From positions 32,564,501 to 32,628,500 of the forward strand of contig NC_083699.1 in assembly GCF_033118175.1 (NCBI RefSeq): 64,000 nucleotides of DNA. Reading direction: 5' to 3'. Origin of the DNA: Dama dama (Eukaryota > Chordata > Mammalia > Artiodactyla > Cervidae). Below the pieces are notes generated by a model, which worked only from the letters and a program-made list of their open reading frames with translations, did no database searches and had not been told where the DNA came from. Position numbers and translations under genes: made by a program. Shown here piece by piece: positions 46,237-56,733 of this stretch (position 1 is its first letter; each line of letters starts with the position of its first letter).

Positions 46237-46345
46237 TAATGGTTACCTTACTCAGTAAAGTTGCTGGAAATCACTTATTTGTACACTTAAAATACATAAA
46301 TTTTATAATATGTAAACTATAGCTCATAAAGTTGTTAAAATATAT
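46237..46345 (+). mobile_element. Probable old L1M 3' end
   Basis: 'cttatttgtacacttaaaat', 'ttataatatgtaaactatag', 'ctcataaagttgttaaaat' resemble an L1M 3' terminus. Weak. Confidence 0.45.
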
Positions 46346-46889
46346 TTTATCAATTCTGACATGTAAAAATCTTGTAAATTTCCACTCCAATTCTCACAAG
46401 AAAAACACTGAACAAGCTGGAAAAACAATGACATTTTTAAGATCCATCAAATAATTGAAATTATAGAGCAAACTGTCTTCCTAAAATCCAGAGAACTGGT
46501 GAATACAGAGAACCAGAGCTGAGATCAATTTACCTGAAACAGAGGCCACTGGAGCCTTAAATAGGTAAGAACATATACATGGTAATTTTGATGAATTTCT
46601 GGTGACTGGGTCTGGACTAGCTTGAGAGTTAAAAACTCCTGAGTCTGGTCTTAGATTGCCACACTTTCATCATCTTTATCTCCGGGAATCTCACCAAGTT
46701 CTTGTCTAAAAGAAGAGAGCAAAACTCCCTTCTCTCTTAAGAGCAGGAGGAGGGGAAATGTAACCATTCAGAGTGCCTACATTACAAAATCTGCCCTTTA
46801 AGGGAAATTATGTAACCAGAGTCTTATGTGACCTAAAGGAGGGGCAACTAGCCAGATCCAGCATCCTCTAACTTTTCCTATCACAAGTA
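46346..46889. other. Unassigned noncoding sequence
   Basis: Nothing recognised. Confidence 0.4.
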
Positions 46890-46977
46890 AAAGTACTCAG
46901 CTGCTTCAGACTCTGTGATCCCACGGACTGTAGCCCACCAGGCTCCTCTGTCCATGGGATTTTCCAGGCAAGAATAT
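46890..46977 (-). mobile_element. Bov-tA fragment abutting an L1 3' end
   Basis: Antisense 'aaagtactcagctgcttcag' to 'ttttccaggcaagaata', stopping mid-body where an L1 3' end starts. Confidence 0.9.
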
Positions 46978-47070
46978 CTATGGTTGATTCTTGTTGATGT
47001 TTGACAGAAAACAACAAAATTCTCTAAAGCAATTATACTTCGATTAAAAAATAAATAAATTAAAAAAGAA
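46978..47070 (+). mobile_element. L1 3' end fragment (older subfamily)
   Basis: 'tatggttgattcttgttgat', 'gacagaaaacaacaaaattc', 'aagcaattatacttcgatta' and an A-rich tail. It is related to, but distinct from, the young L1 3' ends in the window. Confidence 0.85.
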
Positions 47071-47660
47071 GCACCTAAAAATGAAAGAAAAACCACTTCC
47101 TCAATGAATCTAAATCTGAAGGAAAACAAAACTGAACAAACATGCTGAAAATAGCAGATGTGAAGAAAGGGAAAAACATTAGAGAAAAAGATAAAAATAA
47201 TTCTAGAGAATAAATTTTCTAGAATTCTATTGTTACAAAGTTTGCAACCAGGCAAATAGTAATGTATGATATTAAAAACCACAGTGTTTTTTTCTGTTGG
47301 AGAAGAAGGAAAGACTAATGAGGTGTTAGTAATACTGTACTTTTAATCCATTTATGTTCACTTTGTGATAATTTATTGACACACCAATCATGATTTGTAA
47401 ACTTTTTTGTCGTTTTGTTTCCACAAAAAAGTGAACATAATATACTGTCATTTCATGAATACAATACATTTTAAATGAGAATATTAATGTTAATATTTTC
47501 TGTTCTATGCATTTCCTGTTTGTTTTTTTTTTTTCCCCTGAGAATTTTTTGTTCTTATGTTTTGATCAAGTCTTCTTCGAATATCTGGCATCTCTCGGTT
47601 GTTCACACGCATTCCAGACTATGGCAACAAAAAGTGTGTTTAGAAAAAAAAAGAAAAAAT
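47071..47660. other. Unassigned AT-rich sequence
   Basis: Includes a T run (47522-47534). No coding or repeat assignment. Confidence 0.4.
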
Positions 47661-47775
47661 AATACTGGAGTGAGTTGCCATGCCCTCCTCCAGAGAATCT
47701 TCACCATCAAGAGATGGAACGCTCTGTCTCTTGCATTGCAGGTAGATTCTTTACTGGTGAGTCACCATGAAAGCC
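47661..47775 (-). mobile_element. Bov-tA SINE, 3'-body truncated
   Basis: Antisense 'aatactggagtgagttgcca' through tRNA-like 'cttgcattgcaggtagattc' and 'gagtcaccatgaaagcc'. Confidence 0.9.
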
Positions 47776-47861
47776 AATCACAAATAAGGGGAAAAGGGAA
47801 AAAAAGAACAAACAACTAAGAAAATTAAGATGCACTACTGAAGCCCAGGGACTCAGAAACC

Positions 47862-47862
<1 letters not shown>

Positions 47863-47891
<29 letters not shown>
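47863..47891. repeat. Poly(A) tract, about 29 A
   Basis: Long A run in the + direction. The sequence to its left (47776-47862) is not a retroposon I can name. Confidence 0.9.
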
Positions 47892-47894
<3 letters not shown>

Positions 47895-48750
47895 ATGAGA
47901 TTTTTGTATAAGATTATAGAAAATTGTCTCAATTCTGGTATAGTATCAGTGGATTACAACTGAGAAAACTATAAGACAGAGATGCAATTTAAAAAGACTT
48001 TTAAAAGTCTTAGTTAAGCACAAGGACAAATAGGTATTTTAAAAAAACACTTGCATGTGAAAACCAGAGGAAACTGAAGCCTCTGGCACCTACAGCTACA
48101 GCAAACATTAAACACAGCCTAACTCCTAGGCAGACTATTATAAAACCTCACACCCAAAGCCTAATTACCTCTGTTCCTATTAGTTAATGGATCATGTCAG
48201 GCTTTCACCAAAAAATTACTGGGTGTACTAAAAGACAAAGAAAAGCATAGCTGAAGAGATAAAGCAAACATCAGAACCAGACTCATATATGGCATAGGTT
48301 TTGGAATTATTAGGTAGAGAATTTAGAATAACTATGAATAATATATTAAATACTAATGAAAAAAGCAGGCGGTATGTATGAAAAGATAAATAAGCAGACG
48401 AATGAAAATTCTAAGAAAAAATCAAAGGCAAATGCTAGAAAACAAAAACTGGATAGAATGAAGAAAGGCTTTAATGGGCTCATTATGAGACTGAACACTT
48501 GAAGGAAAAACTGATGATTTTAAAGATAGGTGAGTAGAAATTTCCCAAACTGAAATGTAGAGAGAAAAAAAAAAAAAAGAATTTAAAAAATAGGAAACAG
48601 AATATGCAAGAACTGTGGGACACTTAAGAAGGGTATTAATAAATGTTATGGAAGGAGGGGAAAGAGAGGAAGGGACAGATTTGTTTGAAGTGATAATGGC
48701 TGTAAATTTTTCAAAATTAATGACAGAGGCCAAACTACAGATATAGGAAG
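47892..48750. other. Unassigned AT-rich sequence, L1-like in places
   Basis: A-rich, with phrases such as 'ccctatttggaag'-less L1-type composition, but I cannot align it by eye. No gene. Confidence 0.35.
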
Positions 48751-49536
48751 CTCAGTTCAGTGCAGTTCAGTCGCTCAGTCAAGTCCAACTCTTTGTGACC
48801 CCATGGACTGCAGCATGCCAGGCTTCCCTGTCCATCACTAAATCCTGGAGCCTACGCAAACTCATGTCCATCATGTCGGTGGTACCATCCAACCAGCCCA
48901 TCCTCTGTTTTCCCCTTCTTCTCCCGCCTTCAATCTTTCCCAGTATCAGGGTCTTTTCCAATGATTAGGTTCTTTGCTCTGGGTAGCCAAAGTATTGGAG
49001 TTTCACCTTCAGCATCAGTCCTTCCAATGAATATTCAGGACCAATTTCCTTTAGGATGGACTGGTTGGATCTCCTTGCAGTCCAAGGGACTCTCAAGAAT
49101 CTCCAACACCACAGTTCAAAAGCATCAATACTTCAGCACTCAGATTTCTTTATACTCCAACTCTCACATCCATACATGACTATTGGAAAAATCATAGTGT
49201 TGACTAGATGGACCTTTGTTGCTAAAGTAATGTCTCTGCTTTTTAATATGCTGTCTAGGTTGGTCATAACTTTTCTTCCAAGGAGCAAGTGTCTTTTAAT
49301 TTCATGGTTGCAGTTACCATCTGCAGTGATTTTGGAGCCCAAGAAAATAAAGTCTGCCACTGTTTCCATTGTTTCCTCATCTATTTGCCATGAAGTGATG
49401 GAACCAGGTGCCATAATCTTAGTTTCTTGAATGTTGAGTTTTAACCCAACTTTTTCACTCTCCTCTTTCACTTTCATCAAGAGGCGCTTTAGTTCTTCAC
49501 TTTCTGCCACAAGGGTGGTGTCATCTACATATCTGA
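48751..49536 (-). mobile_element. BovB (RTE) 3' portion, fused to a Bov-tA head
   Basis: Antisense BovB from the 'ctcagttcagtgcagttcag' tail to the RT active-site region (RYVDDTTLVAESEE, i.e. the YADD position reads YVDD). There it joins Bov-tA sequence with no spacer. The frame 49660-49133 runs through the junction but has no complete RT. Confidence 0.95.
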
Positions 49537-49610
49537 ATGAGTAGGCTATCCCTTCTCCAGCGGATCTTCCTGACCCAGGAATCAAACCGGGTCTCCTGCA
49601 TTGTAGGTGG
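49537..49610 (-). mobile_element. Partial Bov-tA tRNA-like segment
   Basis: Antisense 'gagtaggctatcccttctcc', 'ggatcttcctgacccaggaa', 'tctcctgcattgtaggtgg'. Both SINE ends are missing. It sits at the 5' end of a BovB of the same orientation. Confidence 0.88.
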
Positions 49611-49611
49611 A

Positions 49612-50530
49612 AAAAAGAGAGAAGACACAAATAGGCATACAAAAAGATATTCAACATCATATGCCGTCAGGGAATTGCAAACTGAAACAATAATGGTGTA
49701 CCACCTCTAATTCCAAAACTAACAACAGCAAATGCTGGTAAGGATATGGAGCATTGGACACTTTCATTCATTGCTGAAGGGAATGCAAAGTGGTATAGCA
49801 TTTGGGAAGACAGTTTGACAATTTCTGACAAAGCTAAATAAAGGCTGACTACATGGTCCAACAATTTCACCTGTAGGTATTTACCCAAAGGAATTGAAAA
49901 CTTAGGTCCACACAAAACCCTGCAAATCAATACTTCCAGCAGTTTTATTTATTATTTCCCCAAACCTGAGATAACCAATGTCCTTCAGTAAATGAACACA
50001 GAGGTATAGCCATACAATGGATTATTTAGTGATAAAGAGAAATGAGCTGTTGAGTCACCAAAAGAAATAGAGAACCTTTAAATGAATATTACTAAGTGAA
50101 AGAAGCCAGTCTGAAAAGGCTACGTCTATATGTTTCTAACTGTATCACATTTTGGAAAAGGCAAAACAATATAGATAGTAAAAACATCCGTGGTTTCCAG
50201 GGATTTGGGGGAGGGAAGAAGGATGATTTGTTGAAGCACAGGGGAATTTTAAGGCAGTGAAACTATTCTGTATGATACTATAAAGTTGGATACAAGATGT
50301 TATTTTTTTAAAAAACCCATGGAACTGTACTGTGAGTTAAGCTGGATGCAAACTATGGGCTTTAGCTAATAATAATGTATTGATATTAGTTCATTAGTTG
50401 CAACAAATGTACAACACTAAAGTAAGATGTTGATAATAGGGGAAAATATGTGGGGGAGTTGGGAGTACACAGTGAGGCTGTTCTACTTCTTCAAATACCA
50501 CAATTTAAAGATCCAAATAAATCTTATTCT
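49612..50530 (+). mobile_element. Old L1M ORF2/3'UTR relic
   Basis: 'gatattcaacatcatatgcc', 'tgctggtaaggatatggagc', 'tcaccaaaagaaatagagaa', 'aagaagccagtctgaaaagg', 'tccgtggtttccagggattt', 'ccaaataaatcttattc'. Continuous in L1 order; no open frame remains. Confidence 0.75.
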
Positions 50531-50689
50531 TTTGGAGCAATTACCTAAAGGGGCAGTGTTCTTGATAGTTTTAACATCTGTAGGATGACTCCCTTGAAGT
50601 GTTGCCTTCAGAGCTCATTTACAAGTTGCATCACAGGCTTTTGTTCTGCCTCACAAGTCCTCAGCTCACCTCTGGTTAGAGCTGCAGCT
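50531..50689. other. Unassigned, probably LTR 5' part
   Basis: Leads into the LTR-like segment; boundary unclear. Confidence 0.3.
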
Positions 50690-51110
50690 GCAGTGGACAG
50701 CTGCATGAGGGCTTAACAGGCACATGGTTGGCATCACACTTGAAGTCTGAAAACTTTTCCTGCCTTTTTCAAACCTGCAGGAGTCCCATTCAGCCTCTCA
50801 GGAGGATAATCCAGAAATACAGAACACTGAACAATTTCAGCTGTGTTCAACTATTGGAAGTTAGAGGATAAATACCCCAGCTTCCTGTCCTTTGACTGGA
50901 AAATTCTTGGAAGTATTCTGTACGTGTTTCACAATCCCAGTGTAATTAAGATCCCAATGATCCCAACCTTGAAAAACACTCTTACACTCTTTCTCTCCCC
51001 TGTTTTACTTTTACCACTCCCTCTTTTCTGACTCCTGAGAGCATTGCCTAAATAAACTACTTGGACTCTGGTTTTTGTCTCTGGCTCTGCTTGCAGGAAC
51101 AAGAAAAATA
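50690..51110 (+). mobile_element. Old LTR relic (ERV type, subfamily unknown)
   Basis: 'ctctcaggaggataatccag', 'acagaacactgaacaatttc', 'gaggataaataccccagctt', 'gagcattgcctaaataaact' (polyadenylation hexamer 51049-51055 region), 'ctctggctctgcttgcagga'. Order fits a mammalian LTR. Confidence 0.55.
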
Positions 51111-51624
51111 AAACACATATTATATGCATAATGAATCCAGGAAACAGAACAACTCTGGCCACGTTTTAAAAGATGTCTTAGTGAAACAAATCTGCAAATT
51201 GGTTAAAAAAAGCTTCCTGAGAACACTGTTAAGCTATGCTTTAACTGGTGTTTAAGAACAGAGAACTATAAACATCTGAAAGGAGAAAATGACTTACAAC
51301 TACCAACATTAGAAAAATCATCCTTTCCCTCTCACAGAACTATAGAGATCTCAATAATTGTGATCCATGGGCCATATATAAACTTACTCCATATCCTTCA
51401 TAGCCTTTTCTTTCCCCAAGGTTTCACTGAAGAGATCTAGAGGATATTTTTCATATTTGTCATATCTTGAGATTTGATCAGACATTAAAGACAGAGAGTG
51501 GTATCTAAGGAATTAGAGTGAAGTATGACATGGATATGGCAAGAACAGCTTCAATCTGGGCAAGAAATTTTGCAGGCAGCCAAACTGCAACTAGCAGGTG
51601 TGAAGATGGATAACAGAATATCTA
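51111..51624. other. Unassigned noncoding sequence
   Basis: Nothing recognised. Confidence 0.4.
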
Positions 51625-52085
51625 CCTGTGGTGGCTTAAAAATATTCTCCAGATATTCTTCAACACTCCTACCAAAAGGAGAGGCTAATTCTCTTCCATT
51701 TGAGTGTGGGCTAGACTTAGTGACTCACTGCTAACTACAGGTTATGGTGGATATGTGCGTGTGTGACACCTGAGATCAGGTCAGAGACCAGTATGGTGGC
51801 CCACTCTGTGTTCTCCCTGTTTCTCTTGAATCTAAACAAAAGTTTCTTGCTCTGAGGGAAGCCAGCTACCATGTAATGAAGGCACTCAAGCCAGCACTAG
51901 AGAGAGACCCATGTGACAATGAACTGAGTCTCCCTTCTAATAAACATGTGAGTGAGCCATCTTGGAAGGAGACCCTCCAGCCCCTATCAAACCTTTGGAT
52001 GACAGGAGCTCTGATCAGAATCTTGACTTTAAACTTCATAAGCAACTCTGAGCGAAATCAACAGCTAATCTACAGGCAATTCTGA
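51625..52085 (+). mobile_element. MLT1-type MaLR LTR relic
   Basis: 'gtgagtgagccatcttggaa', 'ggagaccctccagcccctat', 'gccagctaccatgtaatgaa', 'gagagacccatgtgacaatg' match MLT1 LTR order in sense. The 3' end is eroded into the following L2. Confidence 0.75.
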
Positions 52086-52089
52086 TTTT

Positions 52090-52503
52090 CTTGCCTTGGG
52101 AGATAAAGTTCAAACTCCTAGAAAGGCACATGAGGGCCTTCATGATCTGTTCTTTATTCCCTCACCTCCTGGTTTTCTTCCTCATGTGCGCTCTTTCTAA
52201 TCACACTAATCTGCTTTCCAGTCTATCACCATACCATTTTCCCTGGTGACTAGCATATGCTCTGTTCTCTTCTGTAGGTCTCTAATCATCTTGCTTCAGC
52301 TGACTCCATTTGGAAAACTCTTGCTTATTATTTACGCCTCAGCTCAAATGCTATCCTCTCTATGAACATTTTTCCTGATTTCATCAGGAAATTTTAAGGG
52401 ATCTTTCTTCATGCTTTCAGGGATTCTTGTGTGCACCTCTCTTACTATACTCAATGTGAGCTAAATATCCATGCCCTTTCCTTTCCACTCATTAGTACAG
52501 GGA
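52090..52503 (+). mobile_element. L2 LINE 3' relic, left of the L1 insertion
   Basis: 'agataaagttcaaactccta', 'gagggccttcatgatctgtt', 'cctcagctcaaatgctatcc', 'ttagtacagggactgatgtg' follow the L2 3' region in sense. The full-length L1 inserted just before the terminal ~100 bp would be expected. Confidence 0.75.
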
Positions 52504-52522
52504 CTGATGTGTATTTTCTTTT
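52504..52522. repeat. L1 target-site duplication, left copy
   Basis: ctgatgtgtattttctttt, identical over 19 bp to 60022-60040. Confidence 0.97.
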
Positions 52523-52863
52523 TTTTCCTTTTTCTTCTTTTTATTATTATTATTATTATTTTTTCTAGTGGGTTTTGTCATACATTGATATGAATCAGCC
52601 ATGGATTTACATGTATTCCCAATCCCGATCCCCCCTCCCACCTCCCTCTCCACCCGATTCCTCTGGGTCTTCCCAGTGCACCAGGCCCGAGCACTTGTCT
52701 CATGCATCCCACCTGGGCTGGTGATCTGTTTCACCATAGATAGTATACATGCTGTTCTTTTGAAATATCCCACCCTCACATTCTCCCACAAAGTTCAAAA
52801 GTCTGTTCTGTACTTCTGTGTCTCTTTTTCTGTTTTGCATATAGGGTTATCGTTATCACCTTT
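52523..52863 (-). other. L1 3'UTR and atypical A-rich tail
   Basis: The 3'UTR follows the ORF2 stop. In other copies here (663, 30565, 31815) the L1 ends with a ~33-nt segment containing 'gcctccaactaataaa'. In this copy that segment is missing: after '…gggttttgtc' in + orientation the body ends at 52567. The tail (52523-52566) is A-rich in L1 sense, with about six TAA units and G interruptions. The only AATAAA-type hexamer near the end lies inside the tail. Confidence 0.85.
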
Positions 52864-55800
52864 CTAAATTCCATATATATGTGTTAGTATGCTGTAATGT
52901 TCTTTATCTTTCTGGCTTACTTCACTCTGTATAATGGGCTCCAGCTTCATCCATCTCATTAGGACTGGTTCAAATGAATTCTTTTTAATGGCTGAGTAAT
53001 ATTCCATGGTGTATATGTACCACAGCTTCCTTATCCATTCATCTGCTGATGGGCATCTAGGTTGCTTCCATGTCCTGGCTATTATAAACAGTGCTGCGAT
53101 GAACATTGGGGTGCACGTGTCTCTTTCAGATCTGGTTTCCTCAGTGTGTATGCCCAGAAGTGGGATTGCTGGGTCATATGGCAGTTCTATTTCCAGTTTT
53201 TCAAGAAATCTCCACACTGTTCTCCATAGCGGCTGTACTAGTTTGCATTCCCACCAACAGTGTAAGAGGGTTCCCTTTTCTCCACACCCTCTCCAGCATT
53301 TATTGCTTGTAGACTTTTGGATAGCAGCCATCCTGACTGGCGGGTAATGGTACCTCATTGTGGTTTTGATTTGCATTTCTCTAATAATGAGTGATGTTGA
53401 GCATCTTTTCATGTGTTTGTTAGCCATCTGTATGTCTTCTTTGGAGAAATGTCTGTTTAGTTCTTTGGCCCAGTTTTTGATTGGGTCATTTATATTTCTG
53501 GAATTGAGCTGCAGGAGTTGCTTGTATATTTTTGAGATTAATCCTTTGTCTGTTTCTTCATTTGCTATTATTTTCTCCCAATCTGAGGGCTGTCTTTTCA
53601 CCTTACTTATAGTTTCCTTTGTAGTGCAAAAGCTTTTAAGTTTCATTAGGTCCCATTTGTTTAGTTTTGCTTTTATTTCCAATATTCTGGGAGGTGGGTC
53701 ATAGTGGATCTTGCTTTGATTTATGTCGGAGAGTGTTTTGCCTATGTTCTCCTCTAGGAGTTTTATAGTTTCTGGTCTTACATTTAGATCTTTAATCCAT
53801 TTTGAGTTTATTTTTGTGTATGGTGTTAGAAAGTGTTCTAGTTTCATTCTTTTACAAGTGGTTGACCAGTTTTCCCAGCACCACTTGTTAAAGAGGTTGT
53901 CTTTTTTCCATTGTATATCCTTGCCTCCTTTGTCAAAGATAAGGTGTCCATAGGTTCGTGGATTTATCTCTGGGCTTTCTATTCTGTTCCATTGATCTAT
54001 ATTTCTGTCTTTGTGCCAGTACCATACTGTCTTGATGACTGTGGCTTTGTAGTAGAGTCTGAAGTCAGGCAGGTTGATTCCTCCAGTTCCATTCTTCTTT
54101 CTCAAGATTACTTTGGCTATTCGAGGTTTTTTGTATTTCCATACAAATTGTGAAATTCTTTGGTCTAGTTCTGTGAGAAATACCGTTGGTAGCTTGATAG
54201 GGATTGCATTGAATCTATAGACTGCTTTGGGTAGAATAGCCATTTTGACAATATTGATTCTTCCAATCCATGAACACGGTATGTTTCTCCATCTGTTTGT
54301 GTCCTCTTTGATTTCTTTCATCAGTGTTTTATAGTTTTCTATGTATAGGTCCTTTGTTTCTTTAGGTAGATATACTCCTAAGTATTTTATTCTTTTTGTT
54401 GCAATGGTGAATGGTATTGTTTCCTTAATTTCTCTGTCTGTTTTTTCATTGTTAGTATATAGGAATGCAAGGGATTTCTGTGTGTTAATTTTATATCCTG
54501 CAACTTTACTATACTCATTGATTAGCTCTAGTAATTTTCTGGTAGAGTCTTTAGGGTTTTCTATGTAGAGGATCATGTCATCTGCAAACAGTGAGAGTTT
54601 CACTTCTTCTTTTCCTATGTGGATTCCTTTTACTTCTTTTTCTGCTCTGATTGCTGTGGCCAGAACTTCCAACACTATGTTGAATAGTAGTGGTGAGAGT
54701 GGGCACCCTTGTCTTGTTCCTGATTTCAGGGGAAATGCCTTCAATTTTTCACCATTGAGGGTGATGCTTGCTGTGGGTTTGTCATATATAGCTTTTATTA
54801 TGTTGAGGTATGTTCCTTCTATTCCTGCTTTTTGGAGAGTTTTAATCATAAATGAGTGTTGAATTTTGTCAAAGGCTTTCTCTGCATCTATTGAGATAAT
54901 CATATGGTTTTTATCTTTCAATTTGTTAATGTGGTGTATTACATTGATTGATTTGTGGATATTGAAGAATCCTTGCATTCCTGGGATAAAGCCCACTTGG
55001 TCATAGTGTATGATTTTTTTAATATGTTGTTGGATTCTGTTTGCTAGAGTTTTGTTAAGGATTTTTGCATCTATGTTCATCAGTGATATTGGCCTGTAGT
55101 TTTCTTTTTTTGTGGCATCTTTGTCTGGTTTTGGAATTAGGGTGATGGTGGCCTCATAGAATGAGTTTGGAAGCTTACCTTCTTCTGCAATTTTCTGGAA
55201 GAGTTTGAGTAAGATAGGTGTTAGCTCTTCTCTAAATTTTTGGTAGAATTCAGCTGTGAAGCCATCTGGTCCTGGGCTTTTGTTTCCTGGAAGATTTTTG
55301 ATGACAGTTTCGATTTCCTTGCTTGTGATGGGTCTGTTAAGATCTTCTATTTCTTCCTGGTTCAGTTTTGGAAAGTTATACTTTTCTAAGAATTTGTCCA
55401 TTTCATCCAAGTTGTCCATTTTATTGGCATAGAGCTGCTGGTAGTAGTCTCTTATGATCCTTTGTATTTCAGTGTTGTCTGTTGTGATCTCTCCATTTTC
55501 ATTTCTAATTTTGTTAATTTGGTTTTTCTCTCTTTGTTTCTTAATGAGTCTTGCTAATGGTTTGTCAATTTTGTTTATTTTTTCAAAAAACCAGCTTTTA
55601 GCTTTGTTGATTTTTGCTATGGTCTCTTTAGTTTCTTTTGCATTTATTTCTGCCCTGATTTTTAAGATTTCTTTCCTTCTGCTAACCCTGGGGTTCTTCA
55701 TTTCTTCCTTCTCTAATTGCTTTAGGTGTAGAGTTAGGTTATTTAATTGGTTTTTTTCTTGTTTCTTGATGTAAGCCTGTAATGCTATGAACCTTCCCCT

Positions 55801-56682
55801 TAGCACTGCTTTTACAGTGTCCCATAGGTTTTGGGTTGTTGTGTTTTCATTTTCATTCATTTCTATACATATTTTGATTTCTTTTTTGATTTCTTCTATG
55901 ATATGTTGGTTATTCAGAAGCGTGTTATTTAGCCTCCATATGTTTGAAGTTTTAACAATTTTTTCCCTGTAATTGAGATCTAATCTTATTGCACTGTGGT
56001 CAGAAAAGATGACTGGAATGATTTCAATTTTTTTGAATTTTCCAAGACCAGATTTATGGCCCAGGATGTGATCTATTCTGGAGAATGTTCCGTGTGCACT
56101 TGAGAAAAAGGTGAAGTTGATTGTTTTGGGGTGAAATGTCCTATAGATATCAATTAGGTCTAGCTGGTCCATTGTGTCATTTAAGGTTTGTGTTTCCTTG
56201 TTAATTTTCTGTTTAGTTGATCTATCCATAGTTGTGAGTGGGGTATTAAAGTCTCCCACTATTATTGTGTTACTATTAACTTCCTCTTTCATACTCGTTA
56301 GCGTTTGCCGTACATATTGCGGTGCTCCTATGTTGGGTGCATATATATTTATAATTGTTATATCTTCTTTTTTGATTGATCCTTTGATCATTATGTAGTG
56401 TCCTTCTTTGTCTCTTTTCACATCCTTTATTTGAAAGTCTATTTTATCTGATATGAGTATTGCGACTCCTGCTTTCTTTTGGTCTCCGTTTGCATGAAAT
56501 ATTTTTTTCCAGCCCTTCACTTTTAGTCTGTATGTGTCTCTTGTTTTGAGGTGGGTCTCTTGTAGACAGCATATATAGGGGTCTTGTTTTTGTATCCATT
56601 CAGCCAATCTTTGTCTTTTGGTTGGGGCATTCAACCCATTTACATTTAGGGTAATTATTGATAGGTGTGGTCCCGTTGCCAT
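52864..56682 (-). CDS. L1 ORF2 protein: endonuclease and reverse transcriptase
   Basis: 1272-residue ORF2p, which nicks the target DNA and reverse-transcribes L1 or SINE RNA at the nick. Human ORF2p is 1275 residues and each residue below is shifted by −1 from it. AP-like endonuclease (about 1-239): N13 in LNVNGLN, E42 in LQETH, Y114 in IYAPN, D144 and N146 in GDFNTP, D204 in SRIDH, D228 and H229 in FSDHS. Reverse transcriptase (about 500-770): D599 in SIDAEKAFD, RQGCPLSPLLF at 657-667, FADD at 699-702. C-terminal Cys/His segment: C1129, C1133, H1141, C1146. All are present. The start is ATG GCA ACG GGA, 51 nt after the ORF1 stop, as expected for reinitiation on the bicistronic L1 RNA. It ends SILTHIYGI, as do the truncated L1 copies nearby. 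No defect seen. Confidence 0.97.
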   Translation of the reverse strand: MATGPHLSIITLNVNGLNAPTKRQRLAEWIQKQDPYICCLQETHLKTRDTYRLKVKGWKKIFHANGDQKKAGVAILISDKIDFQIKDVKRDKEGHYIMIKGSIKKEDITIINIYAPNIGAPQYVRQTLTSMKEEVNSNTIIVGDFNTPLTTMDRSTKQKINKETQTLNDTMDQLDLIDIYRTFHPKTINFTFFSSAHGTFSRIDHILGHKSGLGKFKKIEIIPVIFSDHSAIRLDLNYREKIVKTSNIWRLNNTLLNNQHIIEEIKKEIKICIEMNENENTTTQNLWDTVKAVLRGRFIALQAYIKKQEKNQLNNLTLHLKQLEKEEMKNPRVSRRKEILKIRAEINAKETKETIAKINKAKSWFFEKINKIDKPLARLIKKQREKNQINKIRNENGEITTDNTEIQRIIRDYYQQLYANKMDNLDEMDKFLEKYNFPKLNQEEIEDLNRPITSKEIETVIKNLPGNKSPGPDGFTAEFYQKFREELTPILLKLFQKIAEEGKLPNSFYEATITLIPKPDKDATKKENYRPISLMNIDAKILNKTLANRIQQHIKKIIHYDQVGFIPGMQGFFNIHKSINVIHHINKLKDKNHMIISIDAEKAFDKIQHSFMIKTLQKAGIEGTYLNIIKAIYDKPTASITLNGEKLKAFPLKSGTRQGCPLSPLLFNIVLEVLATAIRAEKEVKGIHIGKEEVKLSLFADDMILYIENPKDSTRKLLELINEYSKVAGYKINTQKSLAFLYTNNEKTDREIKETIPFTIATKRIKYLGVYLPKETKDLYIENYKTLMKEIKEDTNRWRNIPCSWIGRINIVKMAILPKAVYRFNAIPIKLPTVFLTELDQRISQFVWKYKKPRIAKVILRKKNGTGGINLPDFRLYYKATVIKTVWYWHKDRNIDQWNRIESPEINPRTYGHLIFDKGGKDIQWKKDNLFNKWCWENWSTTCKRMKLEHFLTPYTKINSKWIKDLNVRPETIKLLEENIGKTLSDINQSKIHYDPPPRILEIKAKLNKWDLMKLKSFCTTKETISKVKRQPSDWEKIIANEETDKGLISKIYKQLLQLNSRNINDPIKNWAKELNRHFSKEDIQMANKHMKRCSTSLIIREMQIKTTMRYHYPPVRMAAIQKSTSNKCWRGCGEKGTLLHCWWECKLVQPLWRTVWRFLEKLEIELPYDPAIPLLGIHTEETRSERDTCTPMFIAALFIIARTWKQPRCPSADEWIRKLWYIYTMEYYSAIKKNSFEPVLMRWMKLEPIIQSEVSQKDKEHYSILTHIYGI

Positions 56683-56733
56683 TTACTTTGTTGTTTTGGG
56701 TTCACGTTTATACAACCTTTCTGCATTTCCTGT
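56683..56733 (-). other. L1 inter-ORF spacer
   Basis: 51 nt between the ORF1 stop (TAG after KDLL) and the ORF2 ATG. Human L1 has a comparable 63-nt spacer. It is short enough for termination-reinitiation translation of ORF2. Confidence 0.9.
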
